A stretch of 60,717 bases of DNA from positions 1 to 60,717 of the forward strand of contig JACMNL010000046.1 of NCBI GenBank assembly GCA_014378525.1, given 5' to 3'. This document shows positions 8,740 through 17,761 of this stretch, in pieces. Position numbers and translations under genes: made by a program. Under the pieces are notes generated by a model. It had not been told where the DNA came from. It saw only the letters and a program-made list of their open reading frames with translations, and did not search any database. The number at the start of each line of letters is the position of its first letter. The stretch's first letter is position 1. This DNA is from Bacteriovorax sp. GTDB lineage: Bacteria > Bdellovibrionota > Bacteriovoracia > Bacteriovoracales > Bacteriovoracaceae.

Positions 8740-9510
8740 ATGGAAAAAAAGATTTTTTTTAGTGTGGTTCACAAATACCCTTTAGTAGTGGCGGTGATCA
8801 CTCAACTTTTTGTACTTTTCACGTTGAGAAATGTTCTTCTTCTCATTTTACAATTGAGTGTCAGTATATGGACTTTCGTTTTTTTGCAGGGACTGATCTG
8901 TGCAATGATTTGTTATTTTTTTCTCAAACTACCCAAGTGGTTTATCGTTATTTCTTTTTTATTTCCCATCTTCTTCAGTGTTGCGTGGAACTACCTGCAT
9001 ATCTCTGCAGGAATTTACGGATTAATTTTTATTTTGTTGGCACTTACTTTTTCACATACATTAAAAGAAAGAGTACCTCTTTATTTAAGCAACAGCACAA
9101 CAGTCGATGGATTGAAAAAAATTATTGATGAACAAAAAGCTAAAAAAGTAATCGATCTTGGATCGGGTACTGGTGGAGTCGTCAGAGGACTTTCTTCTGA
9201 AACAATTATTTCTCATGGAGTTGAAAGCGCTCCGATGTTGTGGATTTTTTCCGCACTTTGCTCATGGCTATCACGCAAAGGCTCTATCTATAGAAAAAAT
9301 ATCTGGGATACAAATTTTAGTGACTACGATGTCGTGTATGCTTTTTTATCTCCGGCCATCATGGAAAAACTATTTCAAAAAATAAAAAATGAAATGAAAC
9401 CTGGAACTGTTTTCATTTCTAACAGCTTTCAAGTTCCCAACACAAAGGCATCTGAAGTCCGCACACTCGATGACGGGCGCAAGACTAAACTCTTTATTTA
9501 CCGCCGCTAA
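8740..9510 (+). CDS. membrane-anchored SAM-dependent methyltransferase
   Basis: 256 residues. Residues 1-105 are strongly hydrophobic (four or more membrane segments). The C-terminal half is a class I methyltransferase core: KVIDLGSGTGGVVRGL (motif I) near residue 136, an acidic residue in VESAPM, and YDVVYAFLSPAIMEKL as the motif IV strand. The layout recalls the FAM173/ATPSCKMT lysine methyltransferases, which are membrane-anchored. Substrate unknown. No clear Shine-Dalgarno before the ATG. Divergent from motA. Confidence 0.82.
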   Translation: MEKKIFFSVVHKYPLVVAVITQLFVLFTLRNVLLLILQLSVSIWTFVFLQGLICAMICYFFLKLPKWFIVISFLFPIFFSVAWNYLHISAGIYGLIFILLALTFSHTLKERVPLYLSNSTTVDGLKKIIDEQKAKKVIDLGSGTGGVVRGLSSETIISHGVESAPMLWIFSALCSWLSRKGSIYRKNIWDTNFSDYDVVYAFLSPAIMEKLFQKIKNEMKPGTVFISNSFQVPNTKASEVRTLDDGRKTKLFIYRR

Positions 9511-9515
9511 ATTCA

Positions 9516-9535
9516 GGGGTTACCCTATATAACCC
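9516..9535. repeat. short inverted repeat between genes
   Basis: GGGGTTA and TAACCC arms around a CCCTA-rich centre directly after the methyltransferase stop. There is no T-run on either side, so it is not a standard terminator; it might be an operator or a processing hairpin. Confidence 0.35.
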
Positions 9536-9546
9536 AATATCATTCA

Positions 9547-9574
9547 AGTTTTGTCGGATATTCGCCGATTAAGT
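9547..9574 (+). promoter_or_regulatory. possible sigma-28-like promoter upstream of the repeat protein
   Basis: TCAAGTTT, 12 nt, then GCCGATTA. Compared with TAAAGTTT-N11-GCCGATAA this is 7/8 at the -35 box and 7/8 at the -10 box, but the spacer is one base too long. It lies about 20 nt upstream of the start codon at 9592. Weak but worth testing. Confidence 0.4.
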
Positions 9575-9591
9575 AATTGGAGTACCATATT

Positions 9592-11886
9592 ATGAAAACA
9601 TCACTTTTGATTTTTGCTCTAATCATTAACTCAAGTCTTCCAGTACTAATGGCGGCGGATATATCCAAAGTAAATCTTAGTACATCGATGGATGTCTTCA
9701 AATCTAAATGGAGTTTTACTCCTTTATTAATAAAGACTGAAGGTGAGAGTAAAGTGCACACCAAGATGTTTAAACGTCAGATGTGGATTGAATCAACTCC
9801 GGTTGATATTGCAGATACAACATTTGTATATCTGGAAAATCCAAAAAAAGATGAAGATCCAAAAAAGAATGAACTTTCATATATTGCTCAGGCAATGAAA
9901 AAAAGTTTTGGAAAAGATATGAAAGTCACGGGATCGGGATCTGATTATAACGTAGAAGGAAAATTTGAAAAGATTAACCGTTATATAAAAGTGAACCTGG
10001 TTAAAAAAGATAATTACGTTTTAATTATTACCACATTTGCACGTCTTGGACTTTATAATAAACTTCAAAGTGAAATCGAAGAGCTTCATGAAACTCTTGC
10101 AACTTATAATGGAAAGCTTTCTACTCCACCAAAAACTTCATGGTATAAATCGCTGTTCGTCAGCGATGCACAGGCGGCCGGTCTCGATTTATCGAGTATC
10201 TTCGGCGGGTCGAATACTAATACAGGTTCTGGTCTTGGTGGCCTTAGTTATAATCTAACAGGAAATTTTACTGATCTTACCAACAGTGTAAACGGACTGA
10301 ATAATAACGTAACAAAATTTAATACAAGTCTGGATAACACCAACATGCAAATGGGAACGGCCAATACAAACTGGGCCGGAACAAACACACAGCTAGGTGG
10401 TTTCAACACTAACTGGGCCGGAACAAATGCACAGATCGGTGCTGCAAATACAAACTGGGCCAACACAAATGTGCAACTAGGAAATGCCAACACCAATTGG
10501 GCCGCATCAAATGCACAGGCCGATAAACTCAACACTAACCTGGCCGTTTCTAATCAGAACTGGGCAGATACAAATGCTGAAGCAGCAAAAGCAAACGCGA
10601 CTGCAGCTAAATTTGCTGACGAAGCAAAAGGTATGAACACGAACTGGGCAGAATCAAATAAAATTTTAGCGCAGGCGATGGACCCGAATCATATGGCAAA
10701 AGTTGCTTTTTATACTGCAGCTGGAGCAGCTCTCGGTGGTGTGGCCGTGAATCTTGCGATACAAGGGGTGAGTGAAGGGATCGGTTTTTTAGTTGAGATG
10801 TTTACTGGTGCTAAAAAGAAAAAATTAGAGTGGGACGATTTTGAAAAAGCAATGAATGCCTGGGACAACCAGCTTAACGACCTCGTTAAAATGGAACAGG
10901 CCGTAGATAATTATCTGGCAGCGTTTGATTTCTTCGAAGGAAAAAATCTTGGTAACGATTACGTAAAACAACTTCAAGTTGCAACACGCGATATGAGATT
11001 CGACCGGGATATGTTCATGGAAAAATTCAAAAACCAGAATATGGATGTATCGTGTAGAAAAGTTTATTACGATGCTGCTGATGAGCTCGACCAGAAAGTA
11101 AAAGAATACGATAAAATTATTATGTTTGCGACTAACAATAATATGTCGATCAAAAATCAGGGTGCAAACTATTTTTGTAGTCAGTTAAAGGAACTTCAAA
11201 GAAAAATCCTAGGTGCTGAAACACAAATGCAGGACCTGCGTTTAAAAATTCTGGTCGCAGAAAACCAGTATTATGGAAAACAATCTGACGAGCTTGATAA
11301 GCGCGATAAAGATATCGATAAAGTTAACGATCGTATTAAAGACACTCTTGCAGAAAAAAAATTATACGATGATAAAGTTATGGAGAGAGTAAAAGAAGCG
11401 CACAAACAAACGAAAAACGACTGGCTTTCAGCTTGTATGGATGGAAAAAATGAGCAAGGTCTGGCGATTAAAGAAGAACTTTCAAAAACATTTGCACTGA
11501 TTGCTTACTTTAAAAAGAAAAGCAGATGTTCGGATGCTTTTGCCGGAGTTGAAGAGACTCTGAAAAAACGTGATGAAGATGCAGTAAGAAGAATTGCATC
11601 TGAAGATGAACTAAGAAAAACGTTAGTGGTAAAATCAAACAACACTGTTGAAATGAAACTTTCAGAAGAGCAGATGAGTTGGATGTCGAGAGTGCACATG
11701 GATGCTTATTGTTACCAGTTCGCTCATGGCGATGCTGCGAAAATGCCGAAAAAATGTTCTGAGTTTCCTGAGCTATTATACTCGATGAGTTTATCTAAAG
11801 GGTACGAGAAGGCGAAGAGAGCGTATGATAATAAATGTGAAGACAGATATCTTTCGGGATTAAAATCTTTAGCGTCTCAGAAATAA
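9592..11886 (+). CDS. large secreted protein with 14-residue tandem repeats and long coiled coil
   Basis: 764 residues from ATG 9592, which has GGAG 9 nt upstream and gives a clean signal peptide ending near LMAAD; a TTG five codons earlier is inferior. Architecture: signal peptide, a globular N-terminal domain to about residue 190, then from about 244 six tandem 14-residue units of consensus NTNWAGTNAQLGxA decaying into an Ala-rich helix. A hydrophobic segment (about 371-407, AGAALGGVAVNLAIQG) follows, then a long charged helical region to the C-terminus with scattered cysteines. I recognise no family. A coiled coil flanking a hydrophobic hairpin is also the plan of alpha-pore-forming proteins, a loose analogy only. 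Monocistronic, ending at a strong terminator. Confidence 0.9.
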   Translation: MKTSLLIFALIINSSLPVLMAADISKVNLSTSMDVFKSKWSFTPLLIKTEGESKVHTKMFKRQMWIESTPVDIADTTFVYLENPKKDEDPKKNELSYIAQAMKKSFGKDMKVTGSGSDYNVEGKFEKINRYIKVNLVKKDNYVLIITTFARLGLYNKLQSEIEELHETLATYNGKLSTPPKTSWYKSLFVSDAQAAGLDLSSIFGGSNTNTGSGLGGLSYNLTGNFTDLTNSVNGLNNNVTKFNTSLDNTNMQMGTANTNWAGTNTQLGGFNTNWAGTNAQIGAANTNWANTNVQLGNANTNWAASNAQADKLNTNLAVSNQNWADTNAEAAKANATAAKFADEAKGMNTNWAESNKILAQAMDPNHMAKVAFYTAAGAALGGVAVNLAIQGVSEGIGFLVEMFTGAKKKKLEWDDFEKAMNAWDNQLNDLVKMEQAVDNYLAAFDFFEGKNLGNDYVKQLQVATRDMRFDRDMFMEKFKNQNMDVSCRKVYYDAADELDQKVKEYDKIIMFATNNNMSIKNQGANYFCSQLKELQRKILGAETQMQDLRLKILVAENQYYGKQSDELDKRDKDIDKVNDRIKDTLAEKKLYDDKVMERVKEAHKQTKNDWLSACMDGKNEQGLAIKEELSKTFALIAYFKKKSRCSDAFAGVEETLKKRDEDAVRRIASEDELRKTLVVKSNNTVEMKLSEEQMSWMSRVHMDAYCYQFAHGDAAKMPKKCSEFPELLYSMSLSKGYEKAKRAYDNKCEDRYLSGLKSLASQK
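10321..10572 (+). repeat. six in-frame 42-bp tandem repeats
   Basis: Degenerate 42-bp units encoding N-T-N-W-A-x-T-N-x-Q-x-G-x-x. The second to fourth units are closest to one another (AATACAAACTGGGCC-type openings); the first and sixth are diverged. They lie inside the large secreted-protein gene. Confidence 0.85.
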
Positions 11887-11900
11887 AAAACCAAAAACTA

Positions 11901-11929
11901 AAAGGCCTGCATTAAGCAGGCCTTTTTAT
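11901..11929. terminator. bidirectional intrinsic terminator
   Basis: Perfect 10-bp stem AAAGGCCTGC / GCAGGCCTTT with loop ATTAA, T-rich on the plus side and A-rich before the stem, so it can serve both convergent genes. Confidence 0.9.
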
Positions 11930-11930
11930 T

Positions 11931-12548
11931 TTAATCGTCCCACTCTATATCAGAGTTAATTGTTACTCCTGAAACCGTCTTCTCTTTTTCTTTTTTAATA
12001 AAAGGAAATGCCAGCGGAACAGTCCCTTCAAACGACTCTTCAAACGCGATTGTAATTGTTCTCGGAACAAATTCCATCAATGTTCTCAGGTAATCGCCGT
12101 TGTTGATTGTATCAATAACTGAGTTATCCGCATCGGGTTCTAAATCAATTTCCATCATTGGCTTATTTGAGGTATTCTTAACGACTAAAGCGGCCTTGAT
12201 TTTTTCGCGTGGAATTTCACTAGTCATATTCCACGACCCGAAATGAAAGTAGTCTAAGTAGAAAAATGATTTCTCGTATTTAAATTTACGCGGAATCAGA
12301 AGCTGCTGCATAAACTTTCTGGTCGATGGGTCTTTGGACTTCTTAGCGAGTTTTTCAGCTAGGTATCCATCTTCAACGCGGATGATATAGGCACCAGGGT
12401 TTCTGGTCGACTCAAACAGTAAATACTGAAAGCCCACTGAAAAAAGGGTAAAAAGTTTTTGTTGTGTGAGGTGAACGTGTACAGCGTCAGTTTCGATCAG
12501 CGTTTTTACGCCTTCGTAGAGGTCTTGTTTTGTTAGATCTCCGCTCAT
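11931..12548 (-). CDS. hypothetical cytoplasmic protein (205 aa)
   Basis: 205 residues, no signal peptide or membrane helix. N-terminal part mixes helices and strands (FQYLLFESTRNPGAYIIRVEDGYLAEKLAKK); the middle has aromatic-rich strands (KSFFYLDYFHFGSWNM); the C-terminus is acidic (SDIEWDD). Not recognised. It is a single gene, convergent with the secreted repeat protein and divergent from fusA, which lies 238 nt away. Confidence 0.75.
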   Translation of the reverse strand: MSGDLTKQDLYEGVKTLIETDAVHVHLTQQKLFTLFSVGFQYLLFESTRNPGAYIIRVEDGYLAEKLAKKSKDPSTRKFMQQLLIPRKFKYEKSFFYLDYFHFGSWNMTSEIPREKIKAALVVKNTSNKPMMEIDLEPDADNSVIDTINNGDYLRTLMEFVPRTITIAFEESFEGTVPLAFPFIKKEKEKTVSGVTINSDIEWDD

Positions 12549-12786
12549 TGTGCTTGTGCCTTATTGTGTTTTGGGTTGAGGTTATAAAAAAATAACCAGA
12601 AAAAAATTTTTAGAGATTTTTGATGACCTTGTCAATTCTTTGCTGCCTTGAGTTTAGAGATTTCTCCTCTTAATAGCAGTTATTTCATTGACTCATCTCT
12701 CTAAATTACCTATTATTCGACCTTAAATTAAAGTTAAAAAAAGTTACAAAATTTTTTAGGGTAAATAACCTTTTTGGAGATGAATT
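12549..12786. other. intergenic region upstream of fusA
   Basis: 238 nt, very AT-rich. It holds the fusA promoter (12688-12716) and a 70-nt leader with a small AGGGT/ACCT hairpin just before the ribosome site. No small gene or RNA is evident. Confidence 0.6.
12688..12716 (+). promoter_or_regulatory. sigma-70 type promoter of fusA
   Basis: TTGACT, 17-nt spacer, TATTAT: five of six and five of six consensus bases with ideal spacing, placing the start of transcription about 64 nt upstream of the fusA ATG. Confidence 0.8.
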
Positions 12787-14946
12787 ATGAAATTAATGGC
12801 GAAAACGAGAAACATCGGGATCTCTGCCCACATCGACTCTGGTAAGACAACTCTTACTGAGCGTATCCTTTTCTACTGCGACAAGATCCACAAGATCGAA
12901 GACGTTCGTGGTGGTGGTGCTGGTGCGACTATGGACCACATGGAACTTGAAAAAGAAAAAGGGATCACAATTACTTCAGCTGCAACAACTGTTCACTGGA
13001 AAGGGATTGATGAAAAAGGAATTACATTTGCTGACGGTATCGATAAGGACTGTCGTATTAATATCATCGATACTCCGGGCCACGTTGACTTCACTGTTGA
13101 AGTTGAGCGTTCACTTCGCGTTCTAGACGGAGCTATTCTAGTTCTTTGTTCAGTTGCTGGTGTTCAATCTCAGTCAATCACTGTTGATAGACAGATGAAG
13201 CGTTACTCTGTTCCTCGTATGGCCTTCTTAAACAAGATGGACCGTATGGGTGCTAACCCACATAAGGGTGTAGCTGCTCTAAGAGAAAAACTTTACCACA
13301 ATGCCGTTTTAATGCAGTTACCAATCGGTGCTGAAGAAAACTTCAATGGTGTTGTAGATCTTATTACGAGAGAAGCTTACTACTTTGATGGAGAAAACGG
13401 AGAGAAAGTTAGAGTTGCAGAAATTCCAGCTGACATGGTTAAAGACGTTGAAGACTTCAGAGAAAAACTTCTTGATGCAGCTTCAAACTTTGATGATGCA
13501 ATGGTTGAAAAAATTCTTGAAGGACACGATATTTCTATCGCTGAAATTCACAACGCAATTAAGATTGGAACTCAGTCTTTAAAGTTAACTCCAGTATTCA
13601 TGGGTTCAGCTTTCAAAAACAAAGGTGTTCAACTTCTTCTTAACGCTGTTTCAAGATACCTTCCGTCTCCACTTGTTTGTAAGAGACCGATCGCTATCGA
13701 TAACGACACGAAAGAAAAAATCGAACTGGTTCCTGATGCTTCAAAGCCACTTGTCTGTATGGCGTTCAAGATTACTGACGAGCAATTCGGACAGTTAACT
13801 TACACTCGTATTTACCAAGGGACTTTAAATAAAGGTGACACGATCACTAACACACGTACTAAGAAAAGAGTGCGCGTAGGACGTTTAGTTCGTATGAACG
13901 CGAACGACAGAGAGAACATTGAAACTGTAGGTCCAGGGGACATTATCGCTATCATCGGTATCGATTGTGCTTCAGGGGATACATTCGTAGGGACAGATGA
14001 CCTAGACCATATTTCATGTGAAGGGATGCACATTGCTGCAGCAGTTATCGAGTTATCGATTTCAGTTAAAGATAAAGATCAACAAACTCGTCTTTCAAAA
14101 GGTCTACAAAGATTCATGAAAGAAGATCCAACTTTCCACGTTTACACAGATGAAGAATCTGCTGAAACACGTATCGCTGGAATGGGAGAGCTTCACTTAG
14201 AAATTTACGTAGAAAGATTAAAACGTGAATACAACTGTGATGTTCAAGTTGGTGCACCTCAAGTAAACTACCGTGAAACTATCAGACAAGAAGCTAAGTT
14301 TGACTATCTTCATAAGAAGCAAACGGGTGGATCTGGTCAATTCGGTCAGGTTGTTGGGATGATTAAACCTCTTAAAGAAGAGAAAAAAGAAAACGATGAA
14401 CAAGTATTCAAGTTCTACAATGAAATCAAAGGGGGATCTATCCCGAACGAATTCATTGCATCTTGTGAAAAAGGATTCAACGACGTTATGGATAAGGGAC
14501 CTCTTGCAGCGTTCCCTCTAATCAACGTTGAAGTTTACTTACAAGACGGTCGTTACCACGACGTCGATTCATCTGACTTAGCATTTAGAATTGCTTCTCG
14601 TATGGCGATGAGACAAGCTGTAAAAGCTGCTTCACCGGTTATCCTTGAGCCAATCATGAAAGTAGAAGTTGAAACTCCAGATGAATACCAAGGGGGCGTT
14701 ATTGGTGACCTTTCTTCAAGAAGAGGGATCATTCAAGCGTCTGAGTCTAACGATACAGGTGAAGTAACAATCAACGCTCTGATCCCGTTATCAGAAATGT
14801 TCGGTTACTCTACAGTTCTTCGTTCAATGTCAGCAGGTAAGGCTTCGTACACTATGGAATTCGCGAAATACGGTGAATGTCCAAACAACGTTGCTGAGAA
14901 AGTTATCGCTGAAAGAAAAGACAAGCTAGCTGCTCAGGCCGAGTAA
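12787..14946 (+). CDS. fusA: elongation factor G, mitochondrial/spd-type EF-G1
   Basis: 719-residue five-domain translocase GTPase. G1 is AHIDSGKT (14-21), G3 DTPGH (95-99), G4 NKMD (149-152). The G1 loop has Ser rather than the usual bacterial Ala (AHIDAGKT). The stretches [37 protein letters not shown] and [19 protein letters not shown] resemble mitochondrial EF-G1 and the spd-type EF-G1 of spirochaetes, planctomycetes and some deltaproteobacteria more than canonical FusA. It stands alone rather than in a str operon (no rpsL, rpsG or tuf beside it). The ATG has GGAGAT upstream. Whether another canonical fusA exists elsewhere cannot be told. The translocase call is firm, the subfamily call strong. 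Confidence 0.95.
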   Translation: MKLMAKTRNIGISAHIDSGKTTLTERILFYCDKIHKIEDVRGGGAGATMDHMELEKEKGITITSAATTVHWKGIDEKGITFADGIDKDCRINIIDTPGHVDFTVEVERSLRVLDGAILVLCSVAGVQSQSITVDRQMKRYSVPRMAFLNKMDRMGANPHKGVAALREKLYHNAVLMQLPIGAEENFNGVVDLITREAYYFDGENGEKVRVAEIPADMVKDVEDFREKLLDAASNFDDAMVEKILEGHDISIAEIHNAIKIGTQSLKLTPVFMGSAFKNKGVQLLLNAVSRYLPSPLVCKRPIAIDNDTKEKIELVPDASKPLVCMAFKITDEQFGQLTYTRIYQGTLNKGDTITNTRTKKRVRVGRLVRMNANDRENIETVGPGDIIAIIGIDCASGDTFVGTDDLDHISCEGMHIAAAVIELSISVKDKDQQTRLSKGLQRFMKEDPTFHVYTDEESAETRIAGMGELHLEIYVERLKREYNCDVQVGAPQVNYRETIRQEAKFDYLHKKQTGGSGQFGQVVGMIKPLKEEKKENDEQVFKFYNEIKGGSIPNEFIASCEKGFNDVMDKGPLAAFPLINVEVYLQDGRYHDVDSSDLAFRIASRMAMRQAVKAASPVILEPIMKVEVETPDEYQGGVIGDLSSRRGIIQASESNDTGEVTINALIPLSEMFGYSTVLRSMSAGKASYTMEFAKYGECPNNVAEKVIAERKDKLAAQAE

Positions 14947-14974
14947 TTAGTTTTCAAAATTTACTTTATAAAGA

Positions 14975-15003
14975 GGGCCGCTTTTATAGCGGCCCTTTTT
15001 TAT
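14975..15003 (+). terminator. intrinsic terminator of fusA
   Basis: 7-bp stem GGGCCGC / GCGGCCC with loop TTTTATA, followed by a run of seven T. Confidence 0.9.
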
Positions 15004-15072
15004 CTATAAAAACTTCATGCTGTCATATTGATCATTGCCAGAATCCAATCTTTTTATTTTAATACGCCTATT

Positions 15073-15978
15073 ATGATAGAAACATCTCAACTCCAGACAT
15101 TAGTGGCCGTGACCCGCGCTAAGAGCTTTTCAAAAGCTGCTGAAGTCCTTGGCGTCACTCAATCAGCGATCAGCCAGTCGATTAAGAACCTGGAATCAAA
15201 ACTCGAAATTAAGATCTTTAAGCGCTCAGGAAAGACGGTTGTCTTAACTACTGAAGGCGAAAAACTATACGCACTTGGAACTCAGTTTCTTCAGACAATG
15301 GAAGATACCTTAGAAGAAATCCAGGGTGATAAAAATACAATGCAGGGTAAGGTTCGTATTGGAACATTAACTGGAATCGGGAAGACATGGCTTGCTAAAG
15401 AAGTTGTCTGGCACGCGAAAGAAAACCCGGATCTTCAGTTATCTGTTCGCATGGGACACCAGGAAGACCTTCTGGCCGATTTCGAAAATAATAAATTAGA
15501 TATTCTCATCATGCCTGAAGATGATCTTCCAGTTCACGGTGAACGTGAATTTTTTATGGAAGAAAAAACAACTCTGGTTATTCCGGCGCAGATGAAAGAT
15601 ATGTTTTTTAATAAAAAGCTGACGCTTGAAATGCTGGAAACAATTCCGGTGATTTTATTTGAACAAAATGATCACTTATTCATGAAGTGGTGTCGTACAA
15701 AATTTAAGGCCGTGCCTAAAAAACTTAACGTGCGCTTTTCTGTGAACTCACACGGGCATATGTTACAGGCCGTGAGTGAAGGTCTTGGCGTTGCCGTAGT
15801 TCCAGGCCATGTTTTAAACCGTTCTTACTTCAAAGATAAAGTTTTAACGCTTGGAGAGGAATTTGTTGTCTCTAACGGTAAACTTTTCATCGCTTATCAT
15901 AAAGAGTCCGAAAATTTAGTAAGAATCAAAAATACTCTTGATAGACTCCTGTCACATCGTGATACATTTAAGATATGA
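15073..15978 (+). CDS. LysR-family transcriptional regulator
   Basis: 301 residues from ATG 15073; an in-frame TTG 45 nt upstream would add a tail unlike the family. The N-terminal winged helix is typical (LQTLVAVTRAKSFSKAAE, then VTQSAISQSIKNLE), followed by the linker and a periplasmic-binding-like effector domain (VRIGTLTGIGKTWLA onwards). It overlaps the cca gene by 4 nt (ATGA), so it is the first gene of a tight cluster rather than divergent from its target. Effector unknown. Confidence 0.92.
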   Translation: MIETSQLQTLVAVTRAKSFSKAAEVLGVTQSAISQSIKNLESKLEIKIFKRSGKTVVLTTEGEKLYALGTQFLQTMEDTLEEIQGDKNTMQGKVRIGTLTGIGKTWLAKEVVWHAKENPDLQLSVRMGHQEDLLADFENNKLDILIMPEDDLPVHGEREFFMEEKTTLVIPAQMKDMFFNKKLTLEMLETIPVILFEQNDHLFMKWCRTKFKAVPKKLNVRFSVNSHGHMLQAVSEGLGVAVVPGHVLNRSYFKDKVLTLGEEFVVSNGKLFIAYHKESENLVRIKNTLDRLLSHRDTFKI

Positions 15979-17123
15979 CGATTGCCTCCCTATTCAGCAC
16001 TGAACTTATAGCACTTCTTCAAAAGATTGAAGAGCTGGGTTTTCAATTGTGTCTGGTTGGAGGGGCGCCGAGAGATTATCTTCTCGATAGAACTTTTTTA
16101 AGCCAGGATCTGGATTTTGAACTTCGCGGTAAATGGATCAGCGAGCTTAAGGATTTTCTAAAAAATCAAAAAATTAATTTTACAGAACTCCCTTACGAAA
16201 TCATCCGTGTTGATTTTGAAGGGTATGATCTGGAATTTTCAACTCCGAGAACTGAAGTCACGATTCCCGGAAATGCATCTCACCATCATTTCAGAGCGGA
16301 GCTCGATCCATCGCTTACATATGCAGGGTCATTCAAGAGACGCGACTTTACGATGAATGCAGTCGGGATTGAACTTAACTTAAAAAATAAAACTGAAACG
16401 ATTGTTGATCCTTACGAAGGTGTGAAAGCTCTGATGAGTAAAACACTTAAAGAAGTGAGTCCGGATTTTTTCCTGGATTCAGTGAGATTTCTAAGACTGA
16501 TTCGCTTCATGATTAAATATAATTTTGAAATGTCCGGATCGATTGAAGCTAAGCTTGGAACATTTGATTTAAGCGAGCTTTCAGTGCATCACTTTACTGA
16601 AGAGATGATGAAGTCGAAGAAACCCGGAATTTTTATTAATGCCTTTAATAATCTGGTTGGGGCCTACGGTCTGAATGTTCCTTTGAATTTTAATTTCTGG
16701 AGAACTCTTAAGTTTCTTCCTGATATTGAAAACAAAGATGACTTGCTTGTGGATTCTTTTTTACAGAACGAAAGTGCAGGCCACGAAGTTGCAAAGTTTT
16801 TTTCAATGCCTGAAAGCAGATTGAAAAATTTAAAATCATTTCATGAGTCTATAAACAATATAAAAAAAGTTAGTCGTGATGAACTGATTGAAATGTCCAA
16901 GATACCCCTTGAAAAAATTCCAGATATCAGTGTTCTAAAAGATTTGAAAAACCTGGAAGAAAAAAAAGAGTGGAGAGTTTACTCTAACGATGCACTCTTG
17001 GTTTCATGGAGTGATTGGGAAAATATTAAAGTGGACGCCAGTGAAATTGAAGCGACACCGGTGGAACTCCGTTCTTATATCCGTTACCATAAAGCGCTCA
17101 AAAAAGTGTTTGGCAATGCTTGA
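15975..17123 (+). CDS. CCA-adding enzyme / poly(A) polymerase family nucleotidyltransferase
   Basis: 382 residues, class II tRNA nucleotidyltransferase fold. The head domain shows the GG motif (LVGGAPRD, Gly29-Gly30), the metal-binding pair Asp45 and Asp47 in SQDLDFEL, the third acidic residue in the GYDLEFSTPRTE strand, and KRRDFTMNAVGIEL near 121-134. The neck (DPYEGVKAL, then DSVRFLRLIRFM) is also present. The C-terminal body is diverged. It could be a CCA-adding enzyme, a CC- or A-adding partner, or PAP; the sequence alone does not decide. ATGA overlap with lysR and 8-nt overlap with the next gene. Confidence 0.85.
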   Translation: MTIASLFSTELIALLQKIEELGFQLCLVGGAPRDYLLDRTFLSQDLDFELRGKWISELKDFLKNQKINFTELPYEIIRVDFEGYDLEFSTPRTEVTIPGNASHHHFRAELDPSLTYAGSFKRRDFTMNAVGIELNLKNKTETIVDPYEGVKALMSKTLKEVSPDFFLDSVRFLRLIRFMIKYNFEMSGSIEAKLGTFDLSELSVHHFTEEMMKSKKPGIFINAFNNLVGAYGLNVPLNFNFWRTLKFLPDIENKDDLLVDSFLQNESAGHEVAKFFSMPESRLKNLKSFHESINNIKKVSRDELIEMSKIPLEKIPDISVLKDLKNLEEKKEWRVYSNDALLVSWSDWENIKVDASEIEATPVELRSYIRYHKALKKVFGNA

Positions 17124-17652
17124 AATAAAAAAGTTATCAGATTTAAGTCTATCGCAAAAAGAAATTATACTTCCACAAGTTGAAGATATCTTTTTTACTT
17201 CTTCATCGCTAAAAAGTTTTTCATCGCCCGAAAGAAAGGCCGCTTTTTATAAGCGCTGGTGTGCTGATTACCAGACACTTTACCCGCAGGAATTTTTTAT
17301 TGCATTGGAAGGCGAGAAAGTTTTAGGGTATCTGAGCGGTTGCTCCGATTCAATCACTGCGGCAGAAATTGTCGAAGTTCCCGGCTTTAAAGTTTTTCAA
17401 GACCTGTTCAAAAGATTCCCTGCACACTTACATATTAACTTTCATCTCGACGCCAGAGGGCAAGGACTTGGAAGTATACTGGTGGAGCATTATAAAAAAT
17501 TTCTTTGTGATAACGATATCGTGGGAGTTCATCTCGTCACTTCCCCTGGTGTTCAAAACGTCAGCTTCTATGAGCGTTTACATTTTTCATTCAACGAGAC
17601 CCGCACATTTAATGGAATGGACCTCTACTTTATGGGGGCAATTCTTGAGTAG
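17116..17652 (+). CDS. GNAT-family N-acetyltransferase
   Basis: 178 residues from ATG 17116, overlapping the end of the nucleotidyltransferase gene by 8 nt. Motif A is clear: INFHLDARGQGLGSILVEHYKK, the RGQGLG loop binding acetyl-CoA. Motif B follows as VSFYERLHFSF. Longer upstream extensions run wholly inside the previous gene and are not credible. Substrate unknown; the overlap suggests co-translation with lysR and cca. Confidence 0.85.
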   Translation: MLEIKKLSDLSLSQKEIILPQVEDIFFTSSSLKSFSSPERKAAFYKRWCADYQTLYPQEFFIALEGEKVLGYLSGCSDSITAAEIVEVPGFKVFQDLFKRFPAHLHINFHLDARGQGLGSILVEHYKKFLCDNDIVGVHLVTSPGVQNVSFYERLHFSFNETRTFNGMDLYFMGAILE

Positions 17653-17761
17653 TTCGGACGGGTAACTTGCTAGATGTTTTCCATTTAGTATTTTTATGAT
17701 ATACTTTTCTAAGTAGACTTTTACTTGCGAAGGATCGCAAACAAGACTGCAGGAAAAAATC

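Noticed and set aside
10248-10535. 95-residue frame antisense to the repeat region
   Set aside because: It mirrors the repeats, has no ribosome site and is explained by the composition of the sense gene.
10321-10572. Non-coding minisatellite
   Set aside because: The unit length is a multiple of three and it encodes a regular 14-residue pattern inside a strong gene.
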